Shown piece by piece: positions 33,411-46,498 of a stretch of DNA of 64,000 nucleotides (position 1 is its first letter; every line of letters begins with the position of its first letter). The translations under genes were made by a program, and so were the position numbers. The stretch spans positions 145,590,812-145,654,811 of the forward strand of contig OU015499.1 of assembly GCA_907164885.2 (NCBI GenBank), written 5' to 3'. The DNA comes from Dolomedes plantarius. Its lineage: Eukaryota > Arthropoda > Arachnida > Araneae > Dolomedidae. Below the pieces are notes generated by a model. It was given only the letters and a program-made list of their open reading frames with translations. It had not been told where the DNA came from and did not search any database.

Positions 33411-34767
33411 TTCTTAAGAAAAAGTATGGAGATACCTCCTTGTTAAACATTTTACTAAAATTCATTATGTGCTCTCCTCATTTTAATGGAACTTTGTTGA
33501 TAAAAAAGCTTTACAGTAATTAAATACCCTACAGTGGTGGAAATCAATAACACTAAATAAAAACAGTATGAATCATAAACAGTTTCATATAATACAGATG
33601 TTATGTGCCCCGCAAAAGGAACAACTGCTGGGATAGAGTATGTTTATCAATTTAAACTGGTAGAGAGTTACTTAAGAAATTAATTAATTAGGTGTAAAAA
33701 AGGCAGCTAAATTAGTGTTTATGTTAAATTCTTTAAATAAAACTAACTAATATTTAAATATTTTGATAATCGTAGGTAACGAAAAAAATAATTATATTTT
33801 TCATTTTTAGTTTGAAATCATTTTGTTATTAGTTGTTTTTCTTTTATTTCATTTTTTTTTTTAAATTATTAAAAATCATCTTATTGACATTGATCAGCAA
33901 TGTTTGTATTTGAAAATTTTCACTTTCTATTTATGTATTAGTTATACAGCAGTATAGTACGTAATTTTAAATCTCAAGCGAAATACATTCTGAAACTTGA
34001 CTTACCAAATGATGATTCAATGAGATAACATACAATATGAAAGATACAAAATACCCATAATATTTCTGCCCTGAACAGATTTGAACGTCTTCATCAAGAC
34101 AACAAATTTTGGCTAACTAGTCACTGTTTTCTTTATAAAATCTTAAAACCTCTCTAAAAGTAAACTCACCACAGTTCAGTGAGGAATTAAAATGATATGA
34201 ATAATCATAAGACAGCCATAGGAACACTATGCATAAATAGATAGATTATATGTAAGGAATAAATTATGAAAGGCAGGGATGGCTTTAATTGGATTGAACT
34301 TATTGGACACAATTGGGCCTCGTGTTAGTACAGATATCCATATGAAGAAAAATATAAAATAGGTCTGAAAAGAAATACTGTGATCATTTAGAAACCTTCT
34401 AGAATGGCCGACAAGATATAGACAATCTGGTTTTGAAGAAGTTTTATTCAGAGCCAGTCAACTTGCGACTTATTTAGAAGTTAATCTACAAATTCAGGAA
34501 AGATGCTTGCCAAACAAAAAAGGATATTTGATTACAAGAATGCAGGTGAACCAATAAGTAACTGGAAAGAAATGTTTAAAGTACATTATTTTTCACAAAT
34601 ACTGTACAAAGCTAGACAAGTTTATTCCATATGATTCTACAGAATGAACATTGAAAACAAACATCAATACAAGATTACCTTGACAGTTTTAAAATAATTC
34701 ACAAGTATGACCAAATGAAGTATACAAAAGATTAAGATGTAAATAGCTGCATGCTGATCGAAGAAAT
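33411..34767. other. ~1.35-kb segment present in A2 but not A1
   Basis: In A1 the flanks are joined (ctttaaatgaacgagatcg, about 3915-3935). No target duplication or terminal repeats were seen, so it is either a deletion in A1 or an insertion in A2. Its distal part contains the hAT fragment at 34390-34690; the rest is unassigned. Confidence 0.7.
34390..34690 (+). pseudogene. hAT transposase fragment (ZMYM1-like)
   Basis: The plus-strand frame reads QSGFEEVLFRASQLATYLEV and CLPNKKGY. After a shift it reads DYKNAGEPISNWKEMFKVHY and FSQILYKARQ. This is the linker region typical of DUF4371/ZMYM1-type hAT proteins (A..LA..L.IE..F...R.R.KK..FDYE...EMFKV.YF). It covers only about 90 residues of a protein that is normally more than 600. 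It is separate from the hAT relic at 10685-12130. Confidence 0.6.
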
Positions 34768-34769
34768 GG

Positions 34770-37353
34770 AAATATTATAACCTACCATTTTGGAAACCCT
34801 ATAAAAAAAACTACAATAGCTACAAATGACAACTACCAGTTTTTCAAAGGCATTTATATCTTTAAGGATATTTTTAGCAATTTATATAATTGTAGCATTG
34901 GAAAAAAAAGGCTTTACTAAATAAAAATTACTTAAAACATACCTGACGTCAACAATATTGCAGAAGAGACTCAAAAGCCTGGCAGTACTATCTAGAGAGC
35001 ATGTAGAAAAGAAGAAATTAAAATTCCATCAATTTACAAAATTCCAAACTTTTAAATATTAAAATGTAGAATTCACACAAAATCTTTAATATTTTATTTA
35101 TCAGATTTCAATAAATTATGTTTAAGACAAAGTTATATGTAACTAACTGTCAACAAAAGTGACAGTGAGAACAAAACTTCAACATGAAATAAAAAGTTAT
35201 GAAAATACTGACTGCAAAGAAAAGAAAACTCTTCTGGTAAATCATTTACATCTATTCAGAAAATTTTTTCAAGCAGTTTTGATATAAGAATTCGTATAGA
35301 ATGTTTATACATATTTCCCTCATGCAAAATGAAAACTTACTAACCTATATTTTCATGTTTTGGGGAATGTTATCTGTTACATACACAGTTTTCTTTTCAT
35401 TTAATATTATTTACCCCTGTGGGAGAAGAGGAGGGGGAATTAGACAAGAAATTTAAAATCTAGTTCTAAACTTATCTAAGTATAATTTTAATAATAAATA
35501 TTTTTTAAATCATAACAAGGCTGTCATAAATATCAGTTAATACAGGTTTTGTAAACGCTGAAATGTTCCTAATGAAGAAATCTTTAGAATGCATGGTGCA
35601 GAGAAAATAAATCATTTGTCTAAACCTATTATATTACTAATTGTGTTTAGTTCTGAAGTGTTAAATAATTTATTTCTACTGCAATAAGAATTTCAATATT
35701 AAATATCAAGTATTACTTTCAAATCATCTTTGAAATACATTGATTGAAAAGTTTAAACAAGCATACTATAATGAATGATGAATATTTAGGCATATTGCAT
35801 TTAATGCTGTTGCTGTTATCTTAACTGCAATGAAAGATGAGGATTAATGTTATTTTTAAAATGTTGACATAAAAATTTTCAACACTGAATGAACAAAGAA
35901 ACAAATAACATTCAAATTTAAAAAACACCATATACATGAATGTTGAGGAAAAGTACAGGATTTTTTAAAGCACTAAATTTGGTGATAATTTAAGTGGTTT
36001 CTTTATTTATGTCATTCAACAACAGGATTGTGATCTTTATAATAAATGTTTTTATTATTCAGTTTAATGGCTTAATAGATTGCAAACCTAATCCACCTAA
36101 GCTTCGTTCTTACATAACCAAAGATCAATGATTATGTCTTTTCAGTTTCATCTTATTAAATTTGCATGATGATAATTTAGATGTGATTAGCCAACAAAAT
36201 TTGAAATTAGTTTCAGATAATGAACTATACATTCAGTGAATGAAAAATATTTTCAATTTTTTTCATAACAATATATTTTCCTCCTTTTCAAGGAATAAAA
36301 TCTGGAAGATGAGAGATTATTCTTGTTTATTCATATCTAGAATATAGGTCTTACTCCAGACCTGAGTGCCTCTGGTACATCATGTCACCTTTATTAGTGC
36401 TTTTGAATTCTAATTTTTTTAAATGAAGATTCTTAATTTAATATTTTAGTTTATTTTGTACCCTATCTTAAAATATTTCAGTTTTCTTCTCAGTTTTATA
36501 AATTGATTTTTACACTTTGGAAATATTAAAAACCTATATATTTCTTCTAACAATTCACCAATAAAACTATTATCCCAATTTTTTTTTTTCATTCTTCCAT
36601 ATATTTAGCAATTATTTTGCTACAAACTTTTAAATTTTATGTTCTTTATTTTTTTACAATTTTTATGAGTCTATATTGAAGTACTGACATGAGAATACTT
36701 TCCACAAGCTATCCTATGATGTATTTTTAAAATATTTAAATTTTGACATACATTTTGAAACCGATTTAAACATTTTGACACTTTTCTAATATTTAGGCTG
36801 CTTTAATTATTTACTCCAGTTAAATGTTCCATTCAATATATTTTTTAATATTCTAATGTTGTTTATTAGCCACTTATTGTTGAATTTCATAGAAAGTATT
36901 GATTGTCAGGCTAAAAGTTTTAAAACAGTAAGATATAGTATTTTCTTAAATTTATCAATAGAAAAACTCAACTTGGTACAATTGGACAACTTTAGGGCGA
37001 CCGGCACAGGATATGGAATTGATTCCAGTCTATTTTATCTTTCAATGCAATTATTAAGAAACTAAGAAAGTTGCTAAACACGTTACGTCTAGCTTGTATG
37101 ATCATATATTTATAAATTTGGGATAAAAACTGCAAATAAAATTATCAGAGGAATCAAATTGGCAACTTTTAGCAATCTTTTGAAATCGTAGGGTCTATAT
37201 TTCAATAGAACGTCAACATTGACCAGAAAGTAATAATCCACTAAAATGCTGAAAATACCATATCATCGTAAACATGCAATTTTTAAGAGTTTGAGAGTTA
37301 TACGTATTGTATTAACATATAGTTTCACTCACTAAAAAATAGCATAAAATATA
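34770..37353. other. AT-rich duplicated sequence without a recognised gene
   Basis: Counterpart of about 3935-6683 in A1. Frames differ between copies, so none is supported as coding. Confidence 0.6.
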
Positions 37354-38986
37354 CAGTGGCTCCCAAAAATGTTCGTACACTTACAATTTTCAATGAAATA
37401 GGGGTCTATCCATTAATTAAAATTAATATTTCAGAATGGGTATTTAATAATAAGATCTATAATCTATTCTTAACAAAACTACATGAAATATTTTGAAAAC
37501 ATAGTAAAACTTTATTTTTAAGAAACCAGTAATCTAAAAGTAACAAAAGTCATCGTACACTGAAATATTTTCGGATAAATTCATAAACAAAATTATCGTC
37601 TGGTGCTTTATTTTTATTTTTGAATTGTGGTAGCATTTAAAATATCATTTGGCTTTAATTTATGCTTGCATACTCTGTAATATTCTATTTATTATTTAAA
37701 AATGGCTCGTAGTGATAAAGAAACAACAAACAGCATTCCAAAATTGATTTTTTTTTATCATAGTAGTGATATATCAGTTCAGAATATTGCTCAATTACTT
37801 AATTTATCCCATTCTACTGTGCAGTATGTGATAGAATGCTTTAAAGAAGAAAATCGGATTGAATACAAGGTAAGAAAAGGTCGTCCGGCAAAGTTAACAA
37901 AACATGATCATACATTTAGAATGAGAAAATTTGTGAAAAATCCACGTTTGAGTGCTGTAAAAGTTACAGCAGAATTTAATGAAACATTTTCTACATCAAT
38001 TTCACCTGAAAATGTTCGATGAGTTATCGGAGCAGCTGGATTACATGGGCGTTCTGCCAGTAGAAAATTTTTTGTGAGTGAGAGAACTAGAAAGCTTAGC
38101 CTTTCCTTCGCACTATGAATGATAAATTAGCCCCAAACGTATCGGAATAATGTCTTATTTGCCGATGAAAGCAGGTTTAACATTTTTAATTCCGATGGGC
38201 GTATAATTGTATGGAGAAGAAAAAATGAGGAACTTAATCCCAAGAACTTAGTAGGAACAGTTTAGCGTGGAGGTGTCGTTGTGTGGGGGTGCATGTCAGC
38301 ATCAGGACTAGGTAATTTGGTATTTATTATGGCATAATGAATCATGCTGTTTATCTAAATATTTTAAGAGACAATTTATAACTATCACCCAAAAATTTGG
38401 CTATTGCGAACAACTTTGTTTTTTTATCAAGATAACTATCCTAAGCACACGGCTTTCAATGTTTGCCTCTGGTATGTCTATATTTGTCCTCAAGTTTTGA
38501 AAATTCCACTTCAGTCGCCAGATTTAAACCCAATAGAACGCATTTGGAGAGAACTGGAGGTTTGAGTACGAAAAGACGACATTCACACAAAAAGTGATCT
38601 AAAAACAATTATGATGGAAGAATAGATGAACATTGATGCAGAAATTACAAAAGAACTAGTGCAATCTATTCCCAGACGTTTCAAAGCTGTTGTGGATGCT
38701 AAAGGATATCCTACTAAATATTAATTTAACGAAAAATTAGAATATTTACTAATATGTAGAGCTGTTTTAAAAGTGTACGATGACTTTTGTGAGATAAAGT
38801 TGTTGTTACTTTTAGATCACTGGTTTCTTAAAAATAAAGTTCTACCATGTTTTTCATGAAGTTTTGTTAAGAATAGATTATAGATCTTATTATTAAATAC
38901 CCATTCTGAAATATTCATTTTAATTAATGGATAGACCCCTATTTCATTGAAAATCGTAAGTGTACGAACACTTTTGGGAGCCACTG
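37354..38986 (+). mobile_element. Tc1-like element with ~210-bp IR/DR inverted repeats
   Basis: It is bounded by TA on both sides. The left end CAGTGGCTCCCAAAAATG returns inverted at 38986. The inverted repeats run to about 37562 and from about 38771. Each holds an outer and an inner copy of a tcgtacact motif (outer gttcgtacact at 37371, inner catcgtacact at 37551), the IR/DR layout known from Minos and Sleeping Beauty-like elements. Total length is 1633 bp. A1 lacks it. Confidence 0.95.
37702..38724 (+). pseudogene. Tc1-like transposase (DD34E), full length but broken
   Basis: From ATG 37702 to TAA 38724 there are 341 codons, the usual Tc1 length. The N-terminal helix-turn-helix reads ISVQNIAQLLNLSHSTVQYV and is followed by a GRPAKLT AT-hook-like stretch. 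Catalytic blocks are FADESRFNIF (first Asp), FYQDNYPKH (second Asp) and SPDLNPIERIW (Glu), with 34 residues between the last two. The first break is TGA at 38020-38022, one step from Arg CGA. Further stops lie near 38118, 38130 and 38262. Two compensating frameshifts flank the region near 38330-38440. It is a clearly dead but complete gene. Confidence 0.9.
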
Positions 38987-38991
38987 TAAAA

Positions 38992-40441
38992 CCATATATA
39001 TAAAAATGAATGTTCGTATTTTATGTGCTGCCATACCGTTCATCCGATTGCGATGAAACTTGGTCAACTTATTGCTTGAACTTGCACGAAGGTTACAGGC
39101 ATAGTACAATTATTAGAATTTATGTGTAATAAAAAATCATTTAAATAATCTTATATATAAAGCAGAAACGGGAAATGGGTCGTGTGTGTATATGTGTGTG
39201 AGTCACAAAAACTCAAGAACCGTGAGCCCTACCTTGATGAAATTTACACGGTTTAATGTGCTCAGAGAATCAGGATGAATGTGACTATTTTCATCCCGCT
39301 ATGACGTTCCATTCCCGAATTATGTTAGAACAAGTTTGCGTTGTATCAACGGATATTTTTGTTCGAAGCCATTATAACATTTCATTTTTGCCAGTTAAAT
39401 TATAACATTTCCGTAAAAATAAATAGACATGAATTAAAAACGTGATTTATTCATATATAGGTACATGCAAGAATGAATTTGATATATTATTGTCATATAC
39501 ATGGCAACGCCGGAATAATTCTTTTTAAAAATGAAAATATAAGGATGGAAAGACATTCATTTTCAATGAATTTGTTATCTATCCATTTTATGAATTGAAA
39601 CTATCCCAAGCTACCTGTTCAAACTCAAATATACTGAAGAACACGTTCACTTAGCTAGAAACACGTGCATTTAGCCTGGACGCAATGATTTATATAACTG
39701 AAGTGACTTGAAACATAGCAGATGATTTAGTTTTGAGAAAGAATTATAATCATGAAATACGTGTATATTATAATTAAGAAAGTCTGAAAGTGGCATTGAA
39801 TTGTAGCAGACGATTTAGTTTTGAGAGAGAATTCCGAGCATGAAATACGTGTATATATATTTTCTATAATTATCAGATTTGCTGTGTTTTAATATTCAAT
39901 GTGATCTCAATCCATTCAAACATTATTTTTTTCCTATAATAATAAATCCATTCAAACGTTATTGACTAGCTGTAAATTAATGCTTTAAAATACCCAAAAA
40001 CAGGAGAGCAACTTTCAATCCTGCAGAAATAAGGCAAAATATCAAAGATTGTTGAGAAATGAGCAATGTGATGAAAACAAACTAGAAAATCGCGAAGCCA
40101 ACAGAATTCAAAATGCAGTTAGACGCACACAAGAATCTGAAGAAAAAAACATTCCCAAGAGCTCGAAGGCAACAGAATTCAAATTGTAGTGATCCGAAGC
40201 AGTGAGACTGATGATGAAACTTTTAACGCGTCGAACATACGATCGTCTTCGAGCTTTAACATCGAAAGGAGAGGAAAGCGATGATCAACGACAGCACCGA
40301 CAACAAATTAATGCTATTTGCTACCGCAAAAATATTTTAGCGAAAACCTTAGAACATCATAACATGGGGCTAATCATTGAAAAAAAAATAATAACAGAAA
40401 CTGAATTCCGAGCGAAGCCGGGAATACTGACATTACTCTAG
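38992..40441 (+). mobile_element. Helitron with remnant coding sequence, nested
   Basis: The 5' end CATATATATAAAAATGAATG at about 38992 is a mutated version of the common Helitron start. The 3' end is ...gcgaagccggg...CTAG at 40438-40441, followed by T. After it the sequence rejoins A1 (tatcatatattatat). A second start-like phrase, cttatatataaagcag at about 39148, suggests nesting. It lies 5 bp from the end of the Tc1 element. Confidence 0.65.
40010..40340 (+). pseudogene. Helitron-associated charged repeat protein remnant
   Basis: The frame shows Arg/Gln/Glu-rich repeats such as ENREANRIQNAVRRTQESEE, then after stops RLRALTSKGEESDDQRQHRQ. Such ES(D)EQRQ.R repeats are known from N-terminal regions of animal Helitron proteins. 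Two adjacent TAG/TGA stops near 40187 break it. Confidence 0.45.
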
Positions 40442-40796
40442 TATCATATATTATATCGTTTTTAACTTCTTAATTAATCAGACTGTCATACTATACAGAA
40501 AAAAAAACTAAAAATTACATTTACTTGTATACCTGTCTATTCTTCAAGTATTATTCAAGTATCTAGATCAATGTTATTTCATTTCATGATCCATTCTAAA
40601 AGCTGCGATAATTGTCGCGATGGGCACAACTTTTTACTTTTAATTACAAAGATTACAGCATGAAACTACACATGTGAGATATATCGTTGCCACTCGGGAG
40701 TATAAATATAACGAGCGTCTGTTGGGCATAGCGATTCATGACATGCGCATGCTTAAGATTGACGTCATTGAATACTGACATTGACATAAAACACTA

Positions 40797-42430
40797 TACG
40801 TGCTAGAAGCGTGACGTCACGTCTACCATTAAGGCACCTCCGCAATGGCGGCCCATGTAATTCTCCCGTAGGACGGATAAACAAATATTAATATATCTTA
40901 AACTGATGAATTTTATCTCTCTGCACGTCCTGAAATCGATGAAGGATCAAAAATTACCCTACCACAAAAATTGAGGAATGTGATTTCGTGCAAGAATAAG
41001 AGTAGAAGGTGTTTTAAAATTCTATTCCTCTAAGCCTATCGCTGTGAAAGATAGGCAAAGTGATAGGGCCTGTTCACATAGGAGTCCGTTGCCTAGCGTT
41101 AAGGGAAAGGTGACGTTGAGATGAAAATACACCAATCATAGGCGTTAAGAATTTCATTGCTTATCGTTTGGAGGCCTATGATTGGCCTCCAAACGATAAG
41201 CAATATTTTCGTCTCAACGTCATCTTTTCCTTTAGGGCCTGATCACATAGGAGTCCGTACCGTTGCGTTGCGTTAAGGAAAAGATGTCGTTGAGGTGAAA
41301 ATAAACCAATCATAGGCGTTAAAAATTTATTGCTATTCGTTTGGAGGCATATGATTGGTTTATTTTCTTCTCAACGTCATCTGTTCCTTAACGCAACGGA
41401 CTCCTATGTGAACAGGCCCATACTATTGTAATTTTTCTTTAGTGTTTGTGGATAGTTTTTTACGTTGTTTCTGTCTATATTGATATTCTAACATAATCTA
41501 AGATAAATTGGTAAGTAGATTTTATTTCCAATAACACTGATTTATCCCTAGTTTCATTGTTTTTACAATTTGAATGTGTCGCTGGTGGTAACGGTATTAA
41601 AATGTCACTTTCGATAAAAATTATTACTGTAAATCTACGTATGTACATTATTGCTCATTCGATTTTCCTCAAATATTTGTATGATAACATTCTTAAAGCA
41701 CTATAATCCATTTTGCAGATTGAAAGGTTTCTTAAAGTTCACATATTGCTAGTATAGGATACTGTATTGTTGTTGTTTTTAATGCATCCTATGACTGGTG
41801 TACAATTTTGTAGATTTCTACTGTGTTAGATGTATGCTTTTATTAATTTCTTTATCTGTGTACTCGATTCCCTTCCCTTAAAACTCAATGGGTGTCTGAG
41901 TAGGATAGATTTAAGTCAATCTATTCTATGTAGATTTCATTTCAGTTCAATCCATGAAACTATATGATTACTGACAGACTTTATGGCTAAGTTTTTTTTC
42001 AGCCATTGATTTCATGCATACTTTTTGTTGCTGGCTGGTTTTATGATGGGATTGTTTGAGTTAATATTAGTTTGTTATCAACCTTAGTTTAATGCAGCAC
42101 TCTTAAAGTATGAAGAATGAAATAATTGATTTGTTTTGCATTGTTCTTATATCATACAGATAGTGGAAGTGATACTCCTCAAATTCTTTATTTAATGTTT
42201 ATTAACAGCTTTTTTTTATGTTGTATCTGTTTATGTGAATAATGTAATATTCAGTAAGTAGATGTTTTTCCCAATAATATGCCTGTTAAAGCTTTCTTGT
42301 TATTGTTTTGCATTATAAATATTGAAAAGTAGTGTTTGGTAACATTAATTGTTTTAGCTGTGTATTCTTTATAACTACTTCTGCTTCATAAACAATAACT
42401 TTACATTAATAACAGACTTTAAAAATAAAC
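40797..42430. repeat. Left arm of the long inverted repeat
   Basis: Matches the reverse complement of 49720-50948. Landmarks in both arms include ggcacctc.gcaat.gcggccc, taagcctatcgctgtgaaagatagg, gtgtcgctg(g/a)tggtaacggta and cagctttttt..atgttgtatct. It is interrupted by the MITE pair at 41066-41419. Confidence 0.9.
41066..41419. mobile_element. Two fused MITEs of the GGGCCTGTTCACATAGGAG family
   Basis: A complete copy (41235-41419, TA-flanked) lies inside or against a second copy beginning at 41066, whose right end is cut at 41233. An internal palindrome, aggcctatgattggcct, marks the first copy. Both are close relatives of 14881-15066. Confidence 0.8.
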
Positions 42431-43329
42431 TGATTGCTGCAACATTCTCATTTAATTTTTTTTAAATGAAGTAGGGTTTATTTTTAACGGTTCAGAATTT
42501 GTTTCAATTGTAACATTTTTTTGTTCAAATTCATAGTCATGTTTTTCATCTTTGTTTCATTAATTTATACAAGACTCTTCATCATGATATCCTGGTTTGA
42601 AATTTTCACCTTTTTTAACGATCAAAAAAGTTTGATGGACAGAGGAGAAAAAGACAGAGGCTGCTAGTGATACTCAGTTGTTTGATAACAATCCTGAAAA
42701 CAGCTTGATTTTATCTAAAGTGGAAGCGTCTATGAGAGACAGATATATAATATGACAGTATGTTGTACATGTAGCAACATTTGTTTTCTTTAATATTTAT
42801 ATTTTATGGTAGTAATTAAGATAGTTGCTTTTCTTTTTATTCTTAAAAAATATTAATTTCTGATGTTAATTTATATCCATACCTTTTTGCCAAATATAGA
42901 GCTATGAGAGAGACTATAACCAGTACATTATGTTTTGTCTTGCTATTCTTTTAAAATTTTTTCTTCTGAAAAACTATTGATTTCTGGTGTTAATGAATAT
43001 CTTATCTATATTTTTTTCTATTTTTAATAGAAAGGCTGTAATGGGATTTCTGTGTTCTTTCTTTCACATTATGAATGGAATGTGATATAAGTCCTATAAA
43101 ACTTGACTTTCTATATTTTGCGTAACATTTTTAATAAAGTGACCAAAATGAAGAGATTTCGAAACATAACTCAGAATTTATGTGTAACCTCCAAATGCAA
43201 TGGTTAAAGCATAGTTATTATTAAAATACATGTAATGGAAATTGTAAACTTTTTATCTAATAAAACCCACCAAAGGGATTAAACAAAAACATGTTAAGAT
43301 ATAAACAAAAATATTTTATTTTTTCAATA
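42431..43329. other. Interior of the 10-kb element, unassigned
   Basis: T-rich sequence, probably untranslated interior. A TGACAGTATGTTGTACATG phrase and several ATG-poor frames are all I see. Confidence 0.5.
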
Positions 43330-44900
43330 ATGGATTTTACAAATTTACCAAAGTGGCTCAAACTTGAAAAATTACTGAAGCACATTGATTAAATTAATAT
43401 GGGATGTTATCAAGAATTTGAAAACTTTTTATCCGTTGTATAGCTTGTTCAAAATGAACATGTGTATGTGCTAATTGAGTGATAAATTTAGCCTCACTTT
43501 CTGTGAATTGTGGATTCGTTAAGAATAGGGGAATATTTACCGATACATTGAGGCAATAGGTCAAGTATTAAAACACCTTTATCTGTTAATATTATATCTC
43601 CAGGATTCCTCAATTTTTTTAATTCACATTCCTTGAAAATGGTTTTATCAGAAGTAGATCCTTGCAACAATTTACTAACAAAACAAATTGCATCATTAGG
43701 AGCTACGGCTATCAATCCTTTTAAAGTTTGCCTTTTCTTATACTGTGAAAAGGTCTGCCTCTGAGCCTGTATGTCTTTGCAGAGATTTTCAATAAATATT
43801 TCTGTTGTGTCTATTAAAAAGTGGCAATTAGGGAAGTCATGGATGTTTATTGAATGTTGAATTTTATTTAAGGATGGAATGTTTTTCATCAATGTTAAAA
43901 AAATGCTTTCGTGTTAAATGTGAAGTAAAGTGAAAAAAAAACATTTCTCACCGTAGTATCAGAGACAGGATACCTGACGGCAAGGTCAAGGAAGGAATAA
44001 TTTTGCCTCAACTTTTGGAGTGTAATAAATAACTGGTCTCCCAGGCTTAAGGATTCTACATTCCAGCTATAAACATAGTCAAATTTAAGCCGACTTAAGA
44101 TATTTAACACACCATGAAAAGTATATTTGTTTGGAAGACCAGTGTACATTAGCACTAAACTGTCATTCTCACTAATTTGAGAAAATTGAAATTTCACATT
44201 TTTTGCTGCCAGCAATAAATGCAGCTCTTTATTTTTTCCTTTAGTTGGTCTATCTCTGCTTTTAGCAATAGTGGCTCTACATCCACTCTACCTTTATCTT
44301 TAACATCTTCAATTTTCTTCATCACAGCACTCTGTTTTCTAAAGGAATAATACTAAGAACATTAAATAACAGCATAAATGAACATAAAGAACACTCATAA
44401 CAAATTTATTGTTTAAAATGTGCATTTGATTTGGGAAAAGCTAAGTACAACAAATAGAAGATTTAATTATTTACGAGATTAATATATTAATATCTATAAT
44501 AGTACTATATAACATAAACAATTAAACATTACATAAACAATAAAATTACTTGTAATTTGGACCAGATGAGTTATCCTCCTTCTCTCACGTTTAATTTCAA
44601 TGTATAAAATGACTGTGTTCTCAGTTCTGAGAATCAAGTACATTTAATACTTATTATAAAGATAACATGTGAAATTAAAAAAGCTGTTATTAAAAACACA
44701 TTTACTTCTTTCCTTTATGAGCAGGAAGTTCAATTTGTTGCACTTTATTACTGTCGAAAATTGTTGGATTATTTATTTTATCCCCTCCTTTAAAATGGTA
44801 GCTACAGAATCTGGAATCTATACCAGGTTTTCTGTCACTACGCCTGAAAAATACCAATATCAATAAACTTTAAAACATTTGCATGTTTTATTTATTACAT
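43330..44900 (-). pseudogene. THAP-domain / ISL2EU (PIF-Harbinger superfamily) transposase, broken
   Basis: Pieces lie in the right order on the minus strand. Near 44700-44850, after an acceptor-like tttttcag, DSRFCSYHFKGGDK and NNPTIF match the second half of a THAP zinc-binding domain (SR.CS.HF). At 43895-44215, LSLGDQLFITLQKLRQNYSF, then DLAVRYPVSDTTVRNVF, match the HTH_Tnp_4 helix-turn-helix. At 43494-43892, CHFLIDTTEIFIE (first catalytic Asp), YKKRQTLKGLIAVAPND, FVSKLLQGSTSDKTI and GDIILTDKGV (second Asp) match DDE_Tnp_4. After a stop, HVHFEQAIQRIKSFQIL carries the final Glu. A one-base slip in a T run at about 43900 separates the helix-turn-helix from the catalytic part. The first half of the THAP domain is not clearly visible. 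Confidence 0.75.
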
Positions 44901-45600
44901 ATACATTCAAAATTATAATTATTCGGTTTCCCTTGTATCACTGAATTGAAGCTCACGAATTTTATGAATCTAACCTACATGTTCGCTCCATATATATTTT
45001 CATACAAAAAAATCTATTATTATTTGGTTTGCAGACAATTTGACAAACAATAACTAGAAAATTTAGGCCAAAGAAACTATTGTAGAATTCTGTTCATAAT
45101 AGAAGTCCTGAAAAATTTTCTCAATGAAAAAAAATTTCATCCTAAACTGAGAATTTTTAAAGCTTAAATACAACAAAAATTCAGTATGTATTATCTAAAA
45201 CATTAAAAAAAAATACTATAACATGGACCCCAAGAAATGTGAAATTAACATATGTAGAAAAATATACTCATAAATTAAAAATGAAAATATTAAAACTTCT
45301 ATTTTCAAACTTACTTTGCCATTCAGGTCCAAAGAGCATGCTTTACATCCTATGGAAAGCGGTAGAAGGAACAATGATTTTTAACCATTTTAAGCTTGCA
45401 GTCTGCAGAAAAGCATATAATCATATTTTAACTATGAAAGAAAACACCTGTAATAAGCGTCTAAATGATAAACACATTATTTCCTCAAAACATGGACAAA
45501 TGAATTTTATAATCATTACTTATTAAATAATGCTAAATTTTATACCAACAAAGATGCACAGATTTCAATGATATAGAAACGATTGGAAAAAGAATCAACT

Positions 45601-45637
<37 letters not shown>

Positions 45638-46087
45638 GACCTTGGGGGTAAAAAGTGATAACCCACGTTATTGTAGATTAGAAATATACAGATTTATATT
45701 TTCATAAAATATTTGCTATTACATATTTCAAATTGCAAAGCATTTTTTGTACATAATACCCTCCTTAAAAATGTCCTTAAGAGAAAAAGTAATAAAATCA
45801 ACATTTATCGTAATTTTAACACACTGAACAATTTAATGTACCTATAAATATGAGAGTTGCATGCAATAATTGTTTACATGCAATAATAGTTAAAGGATGA
45901 AGATGGGATGGCCACTGTTTTTTTTTTTTTTTTTGCACAAGCAATTGTGTACTTTTTATATTATAAAAATTCATAATGTGATTAGTAGACAGCAATATAT
46001 TTTCATTTAAGTGACTTAAGAATAATGAGTGCAAACAGTGTCAACATTGTAAAAAGACAAAAGTATTATTCATATAATGCCTAATAA
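44901..46087. other. Interior of the 10-kb element, mostly unassigned
   Basis: It contains a (TA)n tract at 45604-45634. On the minus strand near 45325-45360, GCKACSLDLNGK is followed by a donor-like GTAAGTTTG; this could be an upstream exon of the THAP transposase. A 95-codon plus-strand frame at 45239-45526 overlaps it and is probably a shadow. Confidence 0.4.
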
Positions 46088-46498
46088 TCTATATAAATAA
46101 AGTAACGGACGTATTTGTCGAGTCACGTGAACGTCACGTCTCCGGGTCTCACTCATCCTGAGAATGCGATTTTAGCGGCCATTTTGTTTTGGTTGAAAAT
46201 CGGTGTATTATTTTTCTCATGAAAGTACATAAATCTTACATATTTGGAAAGATCTTTGAAAACTGATAACTTTTTCTGCTTAGAGTTATTCTGTTACTTT
46301 AATAGTTTTAAAGATATTATAATACTAAAGAAGCACTACACCGGAGAAGCAGGCCACTCCAAGTAGTATGGTGCAGCCATCTGTCGGCAGCGACGGGAAT
46401 GAAAATTGACGGGAATTTAATACATTTGCATGGCCCTGAAAAGGGCCTTTTTCTTTTCTTTTGTGGGGTCCGAGTATAGCCGGGCGAAGCCCGGCTAG
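46088..46498 (+). mobile_element. Short non-autonomous Helitron
   Basis: Starts TCTATATAAATAAAGTAACG and ends with a perfect hairpin, agccgggc-gaa-gcccggct, that runs into CTAG (46495-46498), followed by T. It is 411 bp with no coding sequence. The 3' hairpin is textbook for Helitrons. Confidence 0.9.

Larger units (their letters stand above)
30905..40755. repeat. Segmental duplication block A, copy 2 (A2)
   Basis: Co-linear with 1-6862. It is longer because of a Tc1 with a nested solo LTR (31631-33028), about 1.35 kb at 33411-34767 that A1 lacks, and a Tc1 plus Helitron pair (37354-40441). The join with Z1 at about 30904 is seamless, which shows a tandem arrangement of Z followed by A. Confidence 0.9.

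Noticed and set aside
44669..44866. 65-codon plus-strand frame
   Set aside because: It overlaps the minus-strand THAP-like exon, which has better support.
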